DNA of 51,927 nucleotides from Cyclobacteriaceae bacterium (GTDB lineage: Bacteria; Bacteroidota; Bacteroidia; Cytophagales; Cyclobacteriaceae), in NCBI GenBank assembly GCA_016787605.1, contig JAEUUE010000100.1:1-51927 (forward strand), read 5' to 3'. Positions 43,273-51,927 of the stretch are shown here, in pieces. The position numbers and the translations under genes are program-made. The notes beneath the pieces are model-generated. The model did no database searches. It was given only the letters and a program-made list of their open reading frames with translations, and was not told the DNA's origin. Positions within the stretch are counted from its first letter, which is position 1. Each line of letters begins with the position of its first letter.

Positions 43273-44539
43273 CAGGGCCTCTTCCGGCCCGGTGGCCTTT
43301 CCGGGCAAAATAGAAGATGTAGATGTAGCAGGGGAGTACAATCCAGAAGAAGGCAGCGGGAGGCCCCAGGCTGGGTGCAAGCCGGGCGTAGATCTGCGGA
43401 ATGATGGCGCCGCCCGCGATTCCCATAATCAGCAACGCGGAGCCGATCTTCGTAAAGGAACCCAGCCCGTCGATCGCCAGGGGAAAAATCGCGGGCCACA
43501 TCAGGGCGTTGGCAAAGCCCAGCAACGCGATAAACACAATGGAGAGGTAGCCGTCGGTCACATAGGCCAGGCCGCTGAAGAGCGCGCCGACGATCGCGGA
43601 GATGGCCAGTGCCTTCTCCTGGCTGATCCATTTCGGTATGGTGAAAATCCCCAGGATGTAGCCCGCCACCATAGACCACAAGGTGTAGGAGGTGAAGTTT
43701 TTGGCTTCATCGAGGCTGATGCCGATGGCTTTTCCATAAATGCTGATCACATCGCCGGCCATTACCTCAACGCCCACATAGACGAAGATACAGAGAGCAC
43801 CCAGGAGGGTGTGGGGAAACTGAAAGATGCTTGTCTTCCCCAGGTGCATGCCGCCTTTGTCTTCCGATCCCGGATCGATCTCAGGCAACTTGGAATACCG
43901 AATCATCACGGCCAGCAGGACCAGCACGGCCGCCATGACGCCATAGGGCAGGATGACCCGCTGGGACAGTTCCTGCAGCAACTGTGTGCGCACGACCGTG
44001 TCGGTAGCCGACTGGATCTGTTGTTCAATGGCGCTGGCATCACTCAACACAATGGCCCCGAGAATCAGCGGGCTGATGGCTCCTGCCACTTTATTGCAGA
44101 TGCCCATGATACTGATCCGGCTGGCTGCGCTCTCAATGGGTCCGATTACCGAGATGTAAGGGTTGGAGGCGGTCTGCAGGAGCGAGAGGCCCATGCCCTG
44201 CACGAAGAGGCCGGTAAGAAATAAGGTGAAGTCCCTGCCCATCGCCGCCGGGATGAACAGCAGGGCGCCTCCGGCCATCACGGCGAGGCCGAGGGACATG
44301 CCGTTCTTGAAGCCTGTTTTTCCCAGGATCATTGAGGAGGGGATCGCCAGGAAGAAATAGGCCATGTAAAAGGCAAAAGTCACCAGCAGGGCCTGGGCAT
44401 CGGTGTGCAGGTCGCAGGCCAGCTTCAGGAACGGGATCAGCGTACCATTGAGCCAGGTGACAAATCCGAAGATGAAGAACAAGGCGCCGATCACGACAAT
44501 CGACATCGTGTAATTGGCAGAGCGGGGAGCATTGGACAT
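43256..44539 (-). CDS. FucP/GluP-type sugar MFS transporter
   Basis: 427 aa with twelve predicted membrane helices. TM1-TM2 read IGALFFIFGFVTWLNGTLIPF (17-37) and ALLVTFAFYMAYFFLAIPS (50-68), typical of the fucose:H+ / glucose-galactose symporters of this branch; SLLQTASNPYISVIGP (139-154) and FANALMWPAIFPLAIDGLG (about 345-363) are later family blocks. It probably imports a hexose or amino sugar with a proton or sodium. It is divergent from the nucleotidyltransferase and kinase genes (76 bases apart), which would process such a sugar. Its 3' end overlaps the PnuC-kinase gene on the other strand by 17 bases. Confidence 0.92.
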   Translation of the reverse strand: MSNAPRSANYTMSIVVIGALFFIFGFVTWLNGTLIPFLKLACDLHTDAQALLVTFAFYMAYFFLAIPSSMILGKTGFKNGMSLGLAVMAGGALLFIPAAMGRDFTLFLTGLFVQGMGLSLLQTASNPYISVIGPIESAASRISIMGICNKVAGAISPLILGAIVLSDASAIEQQIQSATDTVVRTQLLQELSQRVILPYGVMAAVLVLLAVMIRYSKLPEIDPGSEDKGGMHLGKTSIFQFPHTLLGALCIFVYVGVEVMAGDVISIYGKAIGISLDEAKNFTSYTLWSMVAGYILGIFTIPKWISQEKALAISAIVGALFSGLAYVTDGYLSIVFIALLGFANALMWPAIFPLAIDGLGSFTKIGSALLIMGIAGGAIIPQIYARLAPSLGPPAAFFWIVLPCYIYIFYFARKGHRAGRGPVTISA

Positions 44540-44615
44540 GATGCTAAAGTATGGATAAAGTGGATTGAATGTGTATTTTTAAGGGTACATCCTTTGACAC
44601 TAATTCTTACCTGCG

Positions 44616-45527
44616 ATGAATAACAAGAAGACCCTCTCCCTGCTCGTCATGGCGGCCGGCATGGGAAGCCGCTATGGAGGCATTAAACAGATTGATGGCT
44701 TCGGTCCCAACGGGGAGACCATTATGGATTATTCCCTCTATGATGCGTTGCGTGCAGGGTTTGGCCAGATTGTTTTCGTTGTGCGCCAGGAAATTCTCGA
44801 GACCGTCAAAGAGATGTTCCTGCCCAAGCTGAAGGGCAAAGCCGACGTTCATTTTGTGATCCAGTCGTTGGACAAGTTTGTGCCTGACCGGGTAGGCCCG
44901 GTGGACCGCAAGAAGCCGTGGGGAACTACCCATGCCATGCTGTGCGGCAAGGAAGTCATCCAGGGTCCCTTTGCCGTCATCAATGCCGATGATTTTTACG
45001 GACGCGATGCCTTTGCTTCGTTAGCGAAGTTCTTCCAGACTTCGGCACCCGATGAGCATGCCATGGTGGGTTACACGCTGAAAAATGTGTTGTCTGACCA
45101 TGGCAGCGTGTCACGCGGCGTGGCGGAAGAGCGGGATGCTGAGGGTTACCTCAAGGTTCTCAACGAACTGGCCAAGATTGTCAAGCGCGACGGAAAGATC
45201 TACTCCCAGGAGAACACCGGGGAGCGACTGTTGGATCCCATGTTACCCGTATCCATGAATTGCTGGGGCTTTGGACCAAGTGTGTTTCCGTTGGCGGAAG
45301 AGATGTTCCGCGAGTTCGTGGATCACAATATCGGCCACCCATCGGCGGAATTCTATATCGCCCTTTTAGTCAACGAGATGATCCGTCGGAAGAAAGGCAG
45401 GGTACGCATCGTTGATGGGGGCACAACCTGGTTTGGTGTTACATACAAGGAGGATAAAGACGAAGTCTCCGGCAAGATCCGGCAGCTGGTGAAGGACGGA
45501 GTGTATCCGGAGAAGCTTTGGGGCTAA
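44616..45527 (+). CDS. Nucleotidyltransferase (sugar-1-phosphate NTP_transferase fold)
   Basis: 303 aa. The N-terminal nucleotide-binding motif is LSLLVMAAGMGSRYGGIKQ (7-25), a version of the AAGxGxR...K motif of sugar-1-phosphate nucleotidyltransferases, and the metal-binding aspartates are in NADDFYG (Asp125, Asp126). GFGPNGETIMDYSLYDALRAG replaces the usual PKPxxPxxxxP stretch, a variant common in Bacteroidota. It should activate a sugar-1-phosphate with UTP or another NTP. The APH-fold kinase gene begins 24 bases downstream, and the MFS transporter is divergent; a salvage pathway of uptake, anomeric phosphorylation and nucleotide activation is inferred. Confidence 0.85.
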   Translation: MNNKKTLSLLVMAAGMGSRYGGIKQIDGFGPNGETIMDYSLYDALRAGFGQIVFVVRQEILETVKEMFLPKLKGKADVHFVIQSLDKFVPDRVGPVDRKKPWGTTHAMLCGKEVIQGPFAVINADDFYGRDAFASLAKFFQTSAPDEHAMVGYTLKNVLSDHGSVSRGVAEERDAEGYLKVLNELAKIVKRDGKIYSQENTGERLLDPMLPVSMNCWGFGPSVFPLAEEMFREFVDHNIGHPSAEFYIALLVNEMIRRKKGRVRIVDGGTTWFGVTYKEDKDEVSGKIRQLVKDGVYPEKLWG

Positions 45528-45551
45528 TCCTGCGCGGCCAGCTCCTGATTC

Positions 45552-46580
45552 ATGGCGGAGGTTGCTCAAATCCTGCAGCGGTACCATCTCGATTCCGCCC
45601 ACTTCAAGGTGGAGCGTATCGGTTCCGGGCACATACACGCCACCTATAAACTGACCGGACCCCGCAGCTATGTGCTTCAGCGGGTCAACAAGAATGTTTT
45701 TACACAGCCGGAACTGATTGCCTCCAATCTGCGCCGGGCCGCCGACTACCTGAAATGGAATTCCCCGGATTACCTGTTCCCCACGGTGATCCCCTCAGCG
45801 GGCGGGAAAGAGATGGAGTACGACGAGGAGGGTTTCCCCTGGCGATTGTTCCCCTACATCGACAATACGATTACCATAGATAGTGTCTCCTCAGCCGACC
45901 AGGCGACGCAGGCAGCCATGGCCTTTGGCAGACTCAGCCGTTTGCTGGATAAGGCGGACGTCAGCTCCTTTCACCCGACGATCCCAAGGTTCCACGACTT
46001 GGCGTTGCGAAAAGTGCAGTTTGAAGAAGCATTGACTGGAGCGGGCGACCGTGCACAGCCTGCCGCCCAAGCCATCGAATCAGCCAAGAGGTTCTTCCCC
46101 CTGGTGGATGAGTATGAGGCGCTGATCCGGTCGGGTTCCCTCAAGGAGCGCATCGTGCACAATGACACGAAAATCAACAATGTGCTGTTTGACCGGACCA
46201 CCGGCAAAACCGTCGCGGTAATCGATCTGGACACGCTGATGCCGGGTTACTTCATTTACGACCTCGGTGACATGGTTCGCACGTTCGTATGCCCGGTCAG
46301 CGAAGAGGAACAGGATTTCTCCCGCATCGCATTCCGGAAGGAGATTTATGAGGCCCTTGTGGAGGGATACCTGTCGGAGATGGGTCCGGTGATGACGGAA
46401 GGTGAAAAGGCGAGTCTTTCGTTTGCCGGGAGAATGATGACCTACATCATGGCACTTCGCTTCCTGGCGGACTACCTGCGGGGCAATACGTACTATCACA
46501 TTACCTATCCCGAACAGAACCTGGTACGGGCGGGAAATCAGCTACGATTACTGGAAATACTGAGCGAGAACCTGGGGTAA
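45552..46580 (+). CDS. APH-fold sugar kinase (NahK/AmgK-like)
   Basis: 342 aa. The aminoglycoside-phosphotransferase fold is visible from IGSGHIHATYKL (23-34), a P-loop-like nucleotide region, the catalytic HNDTKINNVLFD (203-214, Asp205, Asn209/210) and the metal-binding DLDTL (225-229). Relatives phosphorylate the anomeric hydroxyl of sugars: NahK acts on N-acetylhexosamines and AmgK on N-acetylmuramic acid or N-acetylglucosamine. Position directly behind the sugar-1-phosphate nucleotidyltransferase, as in amgK-murU pairs, supports an anomeric sugar kinase. It is convergent with lipA (2 bases between stop codons). No substrate can be assigned from sequence alone. Confidence 0.85.
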   Translation: MAEVAQILQRYHLDSAHFKVERIGSGHIHATYKLTGPRSYVLQRVNKNVFTQPELIASNLRRAADYLKWNSPDYLFPTVIPSAGGKEMEYDEEGFPWRLFPYIDNTITIDSVSSADQATQAAMAFGRLSRLLDKADVSSFHPTIPRFHDLALRKVQFEEALTGAGDRAQPAAQAIESAKRFFPLVDEYEALIRSGSLKERIVHNDTKINNVLFDRTTGKTVAVIDLDTLMPGYFIYDLGDMVRTFVCPVSEEEQDFSRIAFRKEIYEALVEGYLSEMGPVMTEGEKASLSFAGRMMTYIMALRFLADYLRGNTYYHITYPEQNLVRAGNQLRLLEILSENLG

Positions 46581-46582
46581 GT

Positions 46583-47470
46583 TCAGTCGATCGGAACGTT
46601 GACGTGGCGTTCGGCATGGTAGGAGGAGCGGACCAACGGTCCCGACTCAACATACCTGAGCCCTCGTTTCAATCCCTCCTCTTTGTACATCTCGAATACC
46701 TCGGGATGAATGAACTCAGCCACTTCGAGGTGCATCTTCGTAGGTTGGAGGTACTGCCCCAGGGTAAGAATGAGCAGGCCGTTGGCGACAAGGTCGTCCA
46801 TTGCCTTGAACACTTCTTCTTTGGTTTCCCCTACGCCCAGCATGATGCCGCTCTTCGTGCGTTTGCCGGCCTCACGCGTTCTCCGGATTTGCTCCAGGCT
46901 GCGCTCGTACTTCGCCTGGGGACGCACCCGGCGGTACATCCGCTCCACCGTTTCCAGGTTATGGCTGACCACTTCCTGGCCGCCTTCGATCATGCGATAG
47001 AGCGCTTCCCAGTTGCCTTTGGTGTCGGGTATCAGCGTTTCAATGGTCGTCTGCGGGCACTCCCGTTTGGTTTGTACGACGGTTTGGTACCAGATCTCGG
47101 CTCCGCGATCCTTCAGTTCATCACGGTTCACCGAGGTGATCACGGCGTGCTTCACCTTCATGAGGCGAATGGCCTCAGCCACACGACGCGGTTCGTCGGT
47201 ATCATATTCCGTGGGGCGCCCGGTGGCTACGGCACAAAAGGTGCAGCTGCGGGTGCATACATTCCCAAGGATCATGAAGGTGGCGGTTCCTGCGCCCCAG
47301 CATTCACCCATGTTCGGGCAGTTACCGCTCTCGCAGATGGTGTGAAGCTTGTGGGTATCCACCAGCCGCCGCACGTGAGCATATTCCGGGCCCACGGGGA
47401 GTTTAACCCGCAACCAATTGGGTTTGCGTTTGCGGGTCTCGTCGGCCGGAAGCACAGGGAGCTCGATCAC
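46583..47470 (-). CDS. lipA: Lipoyl synthase
   Basis: 295 aa radical SAM enzyme. The auxiliary 4Fe-4S cluster ligands are Cys46, Cys51 and Cys57 ([12 protein letters not shown]), the SAM cluster Cys72, Cys76 and Cys79 (CTRSCTFC), and the C-terminal ligand is in RSSYHAERH (about 281-289). It inserts two sulfurs into the octanoyl group on the lipoyl domains of GcvH and 2-oxoacid dehydrogenases, using its auxiliary cluster as sulfur source. The gene begins 29 bases after gcvH, its substrate-carrier gene, on the same strand, which is an apt pairing. Confidence 0.97.
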   Translation of the reverse strand: MIELPVLPADETRKRKPNWLRVKLPVGPEYAHVRRLVDTHKLHTICESGNCPNMGECWGAGTATFMILGNVCTRSCTFCAVATGRPTEYDTDEPRRVAEAIRLMKVKHAVITSVNRDELKDRGAEIWYQTVVQTKRECPQTTIETLIPDTKGNWEALYRMIEGGQEVVSHNLETVERMYRRVRPQAKYERSLEQIRRTREAGKRTKSGIMLGVGETKEEVFKAMDDLVANGLLILTLGQYLQPTKMHLEVAEFIHPEVFEMYKEEGLKRGLRYVESGPLVRSSYHAERHVNVPID

Positions 47471-47499
47471 AACAACACGGGTTTATGCAATAAAACAAC

Positions 47500-47880
47500 T
47501 TATTTGCCGATAAGTTCCTTGTACTGGTCGGCGGTAAGCAGACCGTTGACATCGGCAGGATTCTTCAGTTGAACCTTTACCATCCAGCCATCACCGTAGG
47601 GATCAGCATTCACCTTTTCCGGGCTCCCGTCAAGGATGCTGTTCACCTCCAGTACTTTTCCCGCTACGGGCATGTACAGGTCGCTGACCGTCTTGACGGC
47701 TTCTACCGTGCCGAAGACTTCATGCTCCGCGACGTCTTTGCCTACCGTGGAGATGTCGATGTAAACGATGTCGCCCAGTTCGCTCTGTGCGAAATCCGTA
47801 ATTCCGATGGTGGCCGTTGTGCCCTGTACGCGAATCCATTCGTGATCTTTGGTGTACTTGAGGTCTGCGGGAATGTTCAT
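47500..47880 (-). CDS. gcvH: Glycine cleavage system H protein
   Basis: 126 aa from ATG 47880 (upstream in-frame extension to 47946 lacks family sequence). The lipoyl-attachment site is Lys63 in [24 protein letters not shown] at the start and [11 protein letters not shown] near the end are the other family blocks. GcvH carries the aminomethyl group between the P, T and L proteins of glycine cleavage. It sits between sprA and lipA: sprA followed by gcvH is a recurring arrangement in Bacteroidota, though the two have no known functional link. A promoter can be placed in the 96-base gap to sprA. Confidence 0.97.
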   Translation of the reverse strand: MNIPADLKYTKDHEWIRVQGTTATIGITDFAQSELGDIVYIDISTVGKDVAEHEVFGTVEAVKTVSDLYMPVAGKVLEVNSILDGSPEKVNADPYGDGWMVKVQLKNPADVNGLLTADQYKELIGK

Positions 47881-47909
47881 AAGGCTTTGCGTTAGATAGT
47901 AAGAAGGCG

Positions 47910-47940
47910 TAAAAATAGCCGGAAAAACCTTACCCCAAAA
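47910..47940 (-). promoter_or_regulatory. Candidate promoter of gcvH-lipA
   Basis: On the minus strand a -33-like TTTTG (47940-47936) is followed after 18 bases by TATTTTTA (47917-47910), one base from TAnnTTTG; the ATG is 29 bases further. Both elements and spacing fit the Bacteroidota primary sigma factor. Confidence 0.4.
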
Positions 47941-47976
47941 GGGCACAGCGTGCGGGATCGGTGGGATCGGCCGGGG

Positions 47977-50900
47977 CTATTGCGACAGGTTGAAGAGAAT
48001 CTTGAAGCCTATCCGGGTGGTGGACCGGGGATAGGAGTTGGAAACCAGCGGTTCGTTGACGTTGCTGTCCACGTAAAACTGGACGTTCAGCTTGCTGTTT
48101 ACCGTATAGCTCACGTTGGGACGCACCTGGATATTGATGTTTCCGTTGGTGATGGTGCTGACCTCGTCGATCTTTCGCTGGATGGTCTGGTTATTGGTGA
48201 CGCTGATGTTCAGCCTGAAGTTGATTTCGTTCTTCAGCGTGACGGTGCGGCCCTGGCTCTTCCAGGGCATCTTCATGTTGTTTTTGATGTAGCCCACCTC
48301 CACCGACACGTCCTTCGCCGTGACTTCCGTGATTTGTGCATTGGACACGTTTAACGAAAGATCGCGCTTCGTTTTGTATTCGATGCGGGCGGTCAGCTTG
48401 CTTTTTGTCCTAACGCTGATGCCGACCAAGGGCTGAAATTGCTCCGACAACATCACCTGGCTGATGACATACACCGGGATGAGTTCACCCTGGCTGTTGC
48501 GGGCTGAGGCGTAGACACCGTTGTTGTAGTCTTCCAGGGGTATGTTGTTGGTCACATTGGTGTACTCGAGTGAGTTGGTAAAGTTGGCTACCGAATAGGT
48601 GGAGGAGTAGGCGTGAGAGATGCTGATGCTCTGGAAGGCATTTTTCAGCGCATTGATCTTGGTAAGCCCGGTGTAGTCGAGGCGCCAGTTGGGCAGCGGG
48701 GTAGATGGGAAGGGTGTCAGGCTTACCTTGTTCGGGTCTTTGCCCGTGTAGGCGGCAAGGAACGCAGGAATCAGTACGTCCTGCGATTTCTTTTCGTAAC
48801 CATTGCCGGTGACCGCGGAGAAACGTTGCTGAATGACGGCGATGTTCTGTTCAAACTGCTTGAACACCGTGGAGGAAAGGCTTTCATTATTTTCGAACGA
48901 AGTACCGATGGCGATGGTCGATATGCGGTAACTCCCGGTCCGGCTCGGGCTCAGTTCGACATAGTCATCCAGGGCAGGGTCGTACCGGAAGATCTCCTGG
49001 AACGAGGAGGACGTACTTTTCTTGACATCAAGCTGAATTTTCAGGTCAGGGGTGAGTTCCAGCGAAGTACGGAGGCCGAGATCACGGGTGTCTGTCTGTG
49101 CAAAGGGGGCGGTGAGGTTGGTGGCCTTCGTAAGCCAGCCTTTTTCCGCCGCTTTGAAGCGAATGTTGGGATCCTGGCTGCCGAGAATGAATCCCCATCC
49201 CGGCGCATCCAGGGTATTGTCCTGTCCCAGCACGTCAGGCGTCCCTGTGAATCCCGTCAGGATGGTACCCTGGTTGATGTTATACGTGCCCGTAATCGAG
49301 CGCATGGACATCAGGAGTCGAAGAAAACCGTTGACCAAGGCATAATTGGGCGGCTGTTTGACGGTGTCTGGCTTGGTCTTGGCTTTTTCAACAGGAGTCG
49401 GCGGTCGCTTGGGCGTGTTGATCTTCTTCAGGTAACCCACTTTGTTGTAGAGCTTGAGCAAATCCAGCCGTCCGTTGAAGCCCTGGTCCCGGTTGTTCTG
49501 AATGGTGTTCCCGAGTTTAAGGGTATCGACGGTTTCAATGGGGCCGGCTCTCCAGAAATAACCAACGTTATAGCGGTACTCGAGGCCCACCCAATCGGTC
49601 GCAGGAATTTTGTCGAAGGGCACAGTATAATTGGCGGTGAGGGTCTGCTCGAAATTCTTTTTCCGCCCAAATTTCTTCAGGTTGGTATTGATGGAGTCCT
49701 GGTACTCTTCTGCCGTGATGTACCGCCCCAGTTTTTGGGAATAGCCCCCGGCGGGATCAACGTCCGGCTCGTCAATGATGGCGTTCACCCGCGCGCTGTA
49801 GTCGAGTGTCAGCGACTTCGATAGGTTCCAATGCACGTTGTAGAACCGGTTGAACAGGAAGAACTTCTGGATGTTCGGCGGTGTGCTGGATGGGTTCTCC
49901 ACCGAATTCCGGTATACAATCTTACTGAAAGACCGGTCCAGTTCGCCGCGTACGGAGATGGTCGACGGTACCGGGTTAAAATTGAAATCCTTGATCAGGG
50001 CCAGCCACTTCGATTTCCAGCTGGTCTTGGCAAAAGGCTCGAAAGCCTTTACCGTAGGGCTGTATTGCCAGGCCACGGCGCCTTTGATGTTGCGCTGGGT
50101 GTTCTCCAGCAGGTTGAAATTGGTCCGCGTGGCCTCACTGTAGGCGTAGGTAAAACTGAAGTTCTCTATATCATACACCCGGCTCGGTGCATCCTTCTTC
50201 ACTTTGGTCTTCCTGACGTTGGTGAAGTTTATACTTCGTCGGATGGCGTTGTCCTGGATAATGGCCAGGTAGTTGTCCCGTTGCTCTGGCGTAGAAAAAG
50301 ATTTTTCCATGGCCGAGATTCGCATGTCGGGGTTCGCCGGATCGAAATTGGGATCAATGGTTGTCTTCTCATAGCTGACAAACATTGGAATCTTCAGCCC
50401 GGTGTTGCGGGGAAGCAGCATGTCGATCATGAGGTTGGCGGAGATGTCGAACGAGGTAGTGGTTCCCCGGGCCCGCTCGGAGATTTTTGACTGGACGCCC
50501 CCGAAACCGTAGGTAGTATGGCGCACGGAAGTCGAGACATTGCCCAGGTCGGCCAGTTTGGCGTTAAGCACGCCGTTGACGGCCCAACCTGCCGTCCGGT
50601 CAAAGTCGGTGAGCCGCATTTCGTTGGCCCACATGCACACGGTCAGGGGCTTCTTGTCGTCCCGGGGGTTGATGATACCGATCATCATCATTTTCACCTG
50701 GCTCAGGTCGGGTCGCCCGAAAATCCGAATGCCATGCTTCCCGATGGGTTTGGGGCCGGCCAGCGGGTAGAGTTGCCCCAACGGGTATTGTTCCCGGTCA
50801 CGTGCCGCTTTCAAGGCATAGAGTTCGTTCAATTCGAGGTCAATCTGGTTATCCTCCGGCCACACCACGTTCGGGTCGGGGTTGTTCCCGTTGGGTGTGA

Positions 50901-51927
50901 TCTTCAGGGGAATCTGGATTTCGTAATAGTTCTGGTCGAAGTCCGTTCCTAGCCGGAGAAACCCGGTGAGTTGGTCGTCCTGGAGGTTTTGGCCGTGGGC
51001 GGAAAGGAACATCTTGATCCGGCCATAGTTGAAGAAGTCGAAGCTGACATTCTTGTAGATGGCCCGCGCATCGCCGTCTTCCAGGTTATTGACGCACATC
51101 TGAACGGCCTGCTCGTTGAGCCGACGCTGGATGGTAGAGGTGACGTCGCGGTCGCGTGCCAGCGGGGGTACGTACGCCGGCTTTTCCGCATTGCCCTTGC
51201 CGTTTTCTTCCACGTTCACGACCGATACGGAAAAGTTGTCCAGGTTTGGCTCAAGTTCTTCGCTGAACTGCGATTGCGTCAGCTTCGCGGTATACCGGCG
51301 CCACCGGTTGCCGACAGCCCTGAAGTTGGAAAAGCGCAGTACGACGGGCTCCTTGAAGCCGGTGAGAATCATGCGTGCATAGCGGATGGACTTGAACCCG
51401 TTGATGGCGCCGTACTTGTCTTCAAACTGGCGTATGGGAATCCGGATGAGGTACCAGGTCACATCGGCATAGCCTTCCGGGGTGATCTTATCCACGACAT
51501 ATTTCTGTCCGACGTCCAGTTGGCCGGGCTTCAGATCAAGATTGAAGATGTAGTACTCCTCCAGTTCACTGAGTGTATTGTCCTGGTTCAGGTCTTCGTT
51601 TTCCGGGATGTTGGAGCCCGACTGCGCAAAGGGCTGACTTCCATCCAGGATCGGGGAGTTGTTCTCCAACCCGTTGATTTGCTTGTAGCGCTCCAGGATC
51701 TTGGCGTTTTTGGCATCGAGATCGGATCCAAGGAAATACTTGAAGTCATCGGCCGAAGGATCCTGCAGGACGATCGGTTGGGCGGAGCCGTTTACCAGGT
51801 TGATGAAATCCTGGAAGTACTGCTGTTCCTTGCTGTTGCCCACCCCGTCCAGTCCGACATCCTGGTTGACCCGCGCGTTGGGGTCGTTATTGAAGGCGTT
51901 GTTCAGGTACTGCTGGGTGGTGACGGC
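47977..51927 (-). CDS. sprA: SprA (Sov), T9SS outer-membrane translocon, C-terminal part
   Basis: 1,316 residues of a protein that continues past the right edge; no start codon is in the window (the frame is open at 51927). Recognised by SprA blocks such as NQDVGLDGVGNSKEQQYF at the left end of the translated part, DLDAKNAKILERYKQINGLE, and GKHGIRIFGRPDLSQVKMM. Nearly all of it is long beta strands, and it ends in TRIGFKILFNLSQ. SprA forms a 36-strand barrel that is the outer-membrane channel of the type IX secretion system, needed for gliding and for secretion of proteins such as the CHU_C adhesin in this window. Full-length SprA is about 2,400 residues, so roughly half is missing. Confidence 0.95.
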   Translation of the reverse strand, partial: AVTTQQYLNNAFNNDPNARVNQDVGLDGVGNSKEQQYFQDFINLVNGSAQPIVLQDPSADDFKYFLGSDLDAKNAKILERYKQINGLENNSPILDGSQPFAQSGSNIPENEDLNQDNTLSELEEYYIFNLDLKPGQLDVGQKYVVDKITPEGYADVTWYLIRIPIRQFEDKYGAINGFKSIRYARMILTGFKEPVVLRFSNFRAVGNRWRRYTAKLTQSQFSEELEPNLDNFSVSVVNVEENGKGNAEKPAYVPPLARDRDVTSTIQRRLNEQAVQMCVNNLEDGDARAIYKNVSFDFFNYGRIKMFLSAHGQNLQDDQLTGFLRLGTDFDQNYYEIQIPLKITPNGNNPDPNVVWPEDNQIDLELNELYALKAARDREQYPLGQLYPLAGPKPIGKHGIRIFGRPDLSQVKMMMIGIINPRDDKKPLTVCMWANEMRLTDFDRTAGWAVNGVLNAKLADLGNVSTSVRHTTYGFGGVQSKISERARGTTTSFDISANLMIDMLLPRNTGLKIPMFVSYEKTTIDPNFDPANPDMRISAMEKSFSTPEQRDNYLAIIQDNAIRRSINFTNVRKTKVKKDAPSRVYDIENFSFTYAYSEATRTNFNLLENTQRNIKGAVAWQYSPTVKAFEPFAKTSWKSKWLALIKDFNFNPVPSTISVRGELDRSFSKIVYRNSVENPSSTPPNIQKFFLFNRFYNVHWNLSKSLTLDYSARVNAIIDEPDVDPAGGYSQKLGRYITAEEYQDSINTNLKKFGRKKNFEQTLTANYTVPFDKIPATDWVGLEYRYNVGYFWRAGPIETVDTLKLGNTIQNNRDQGFNGRLDLLKLYNKVGYLKKINTPKRPPTPVEKAKTKPDTVKQPPNYALVNGFLRLLMSMRSITGTYNINQGTILTGFTGTPDVLGQDNTLDAPGWGFILGSQDPNIRFKAAEKGWLTKATNLTAPFAQTDTRDLGLRTSLELTPDLKIQLDVKKSTSSSFQEIFRYDPALDDYVELSPSRTGSYRISTIAIGTSFENNESLSSTVFKQFEQNIAVIQQRFSAVTGNGYEKKSQDVLIPAFLAAYTGKDPNKVSLTPFPSTPLPNWRLDYTGLTKINALKNAFQSISISHAYSSTYSVANFTNSLEYTNVTNNIPLEDYNNGVYASARNSQGELIPVYVISQVMLSEQFQPLVGISVRTKSKLTARIEYKTKRDLSLNVSNAQITEVTAKDVSVEVGYIKNNMKMPWKSQGRTVTLKNEINFRLNISVTNNQTIQRKIDEVSTITNGNINIQVRPNVSYTVNSKLNVQFYVDSNVNEPLVSNSYPRSTTRIGFKILFNLSQ

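Noticed and set aside
47977-49824. Plus-strand frames opposite sprA
   Set aside because: They are shadows of SprA; no motif.
1-51927. Defence islands, prophage, toxin-antitoxin, CRISPR or transposons
   Set aside because: No such gene families, direct-repeat arrays or terminal inverted repeats were seen; the only large repeats are protein-domain repeats within the adhesin.

Overview
The window comes from a Bacteroidota genome, most likely a Cytophagales-like gliding bacterium with fairly high GC for the phylum. Evidence: a sprA gene running off the right edge next to gcvH, a surface protein ending in a CHU_C type B sorting domain of the type IX secretion system (T9SS) followed by PorP/SprF and OmpA-type genes, an Oar-like TonB-dependent receptor, and Bacteroidota-type promoter boxes (TAnnTTTG) with few Shine-Dalgarno sequences. 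The genus is not determined. No rRNA, tRNA, insertion sequence, prophage or CRISPR was recognised, and no stretch over 300 bases lacks a gene.

Left third (1-18000), mostly housekeeping: the C-terminal part of homoserine dehydrogenase; nqrF standing alone with its own promoter; an arginase-fold protein that has lost metal ligands; phosphatidylserine decarboxylase; glutamate dehydrogenase; CdsA; a CPBP membrane protease; DusB; an EamA permease; an FAD oxidoreductase; a very large secreted protein (degenerate metallopeptidase + PD40 propeller + predicted outer-membrane barrel); YicC; a secreted hypothetical protein; a Tat-exported HisC-like aminotransferase; and an Nramp homologue without the usual metal-binding motifs.

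Middle (18000-36100), cell surface: a three-gene operon with overlapping or abutting genes encodes a 1.6-kDa-residue-scale (about 1,620 aa) modular adhesin with T9SS type B sorting domain, a PorP/SprF partner and a PorE-like TPR/PD40/OmpA protein. Then come an M14 zinc carboxypeptidase (divergent) and a TonB-receptor / DUF4397-like lipoprotein / fasciclin lipoprotein cluster closed by a strong terminator, and an MltF-like lytic transglycosylase.

Right third (36060-51927): a divergent kynurenine locus. Minus strand: haaO - DinB-like - kynU - kmo. Plus strand: atypical SDR - 2-aminomuconate semialdehyde dehydrogenase-like ALDH - a PnuC::NadR-type kinase fusion. Upper tryptophan enzymes, ACMS decarboxylase and aminomuconate deaminase are not here. 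Next is a probable sugar salvage set (FucP-like MFS transporter, nucleotidyltransferase, APH-fold sugar kinase), then lipA and gcvH (lipoylation enzyme and its acceptor side by side) and the C-terminal 1,316 residues of SprA, the T9SS outer-membrane translocon.

Most notable: the PnuC-kinase fusion co-transcribed with kynurenine-degradation genes; the regular 690-base A+B super-repeats and four-cysteine modules of the adhesin; several homologues with altered active sites (arginase-like, SDR, Nramp, MA-like peptidase); and a compact potential three-way RNA junction between cdsA and the glutamate dehydrogenase gene. All functions are read from sequence motifs without database searches.
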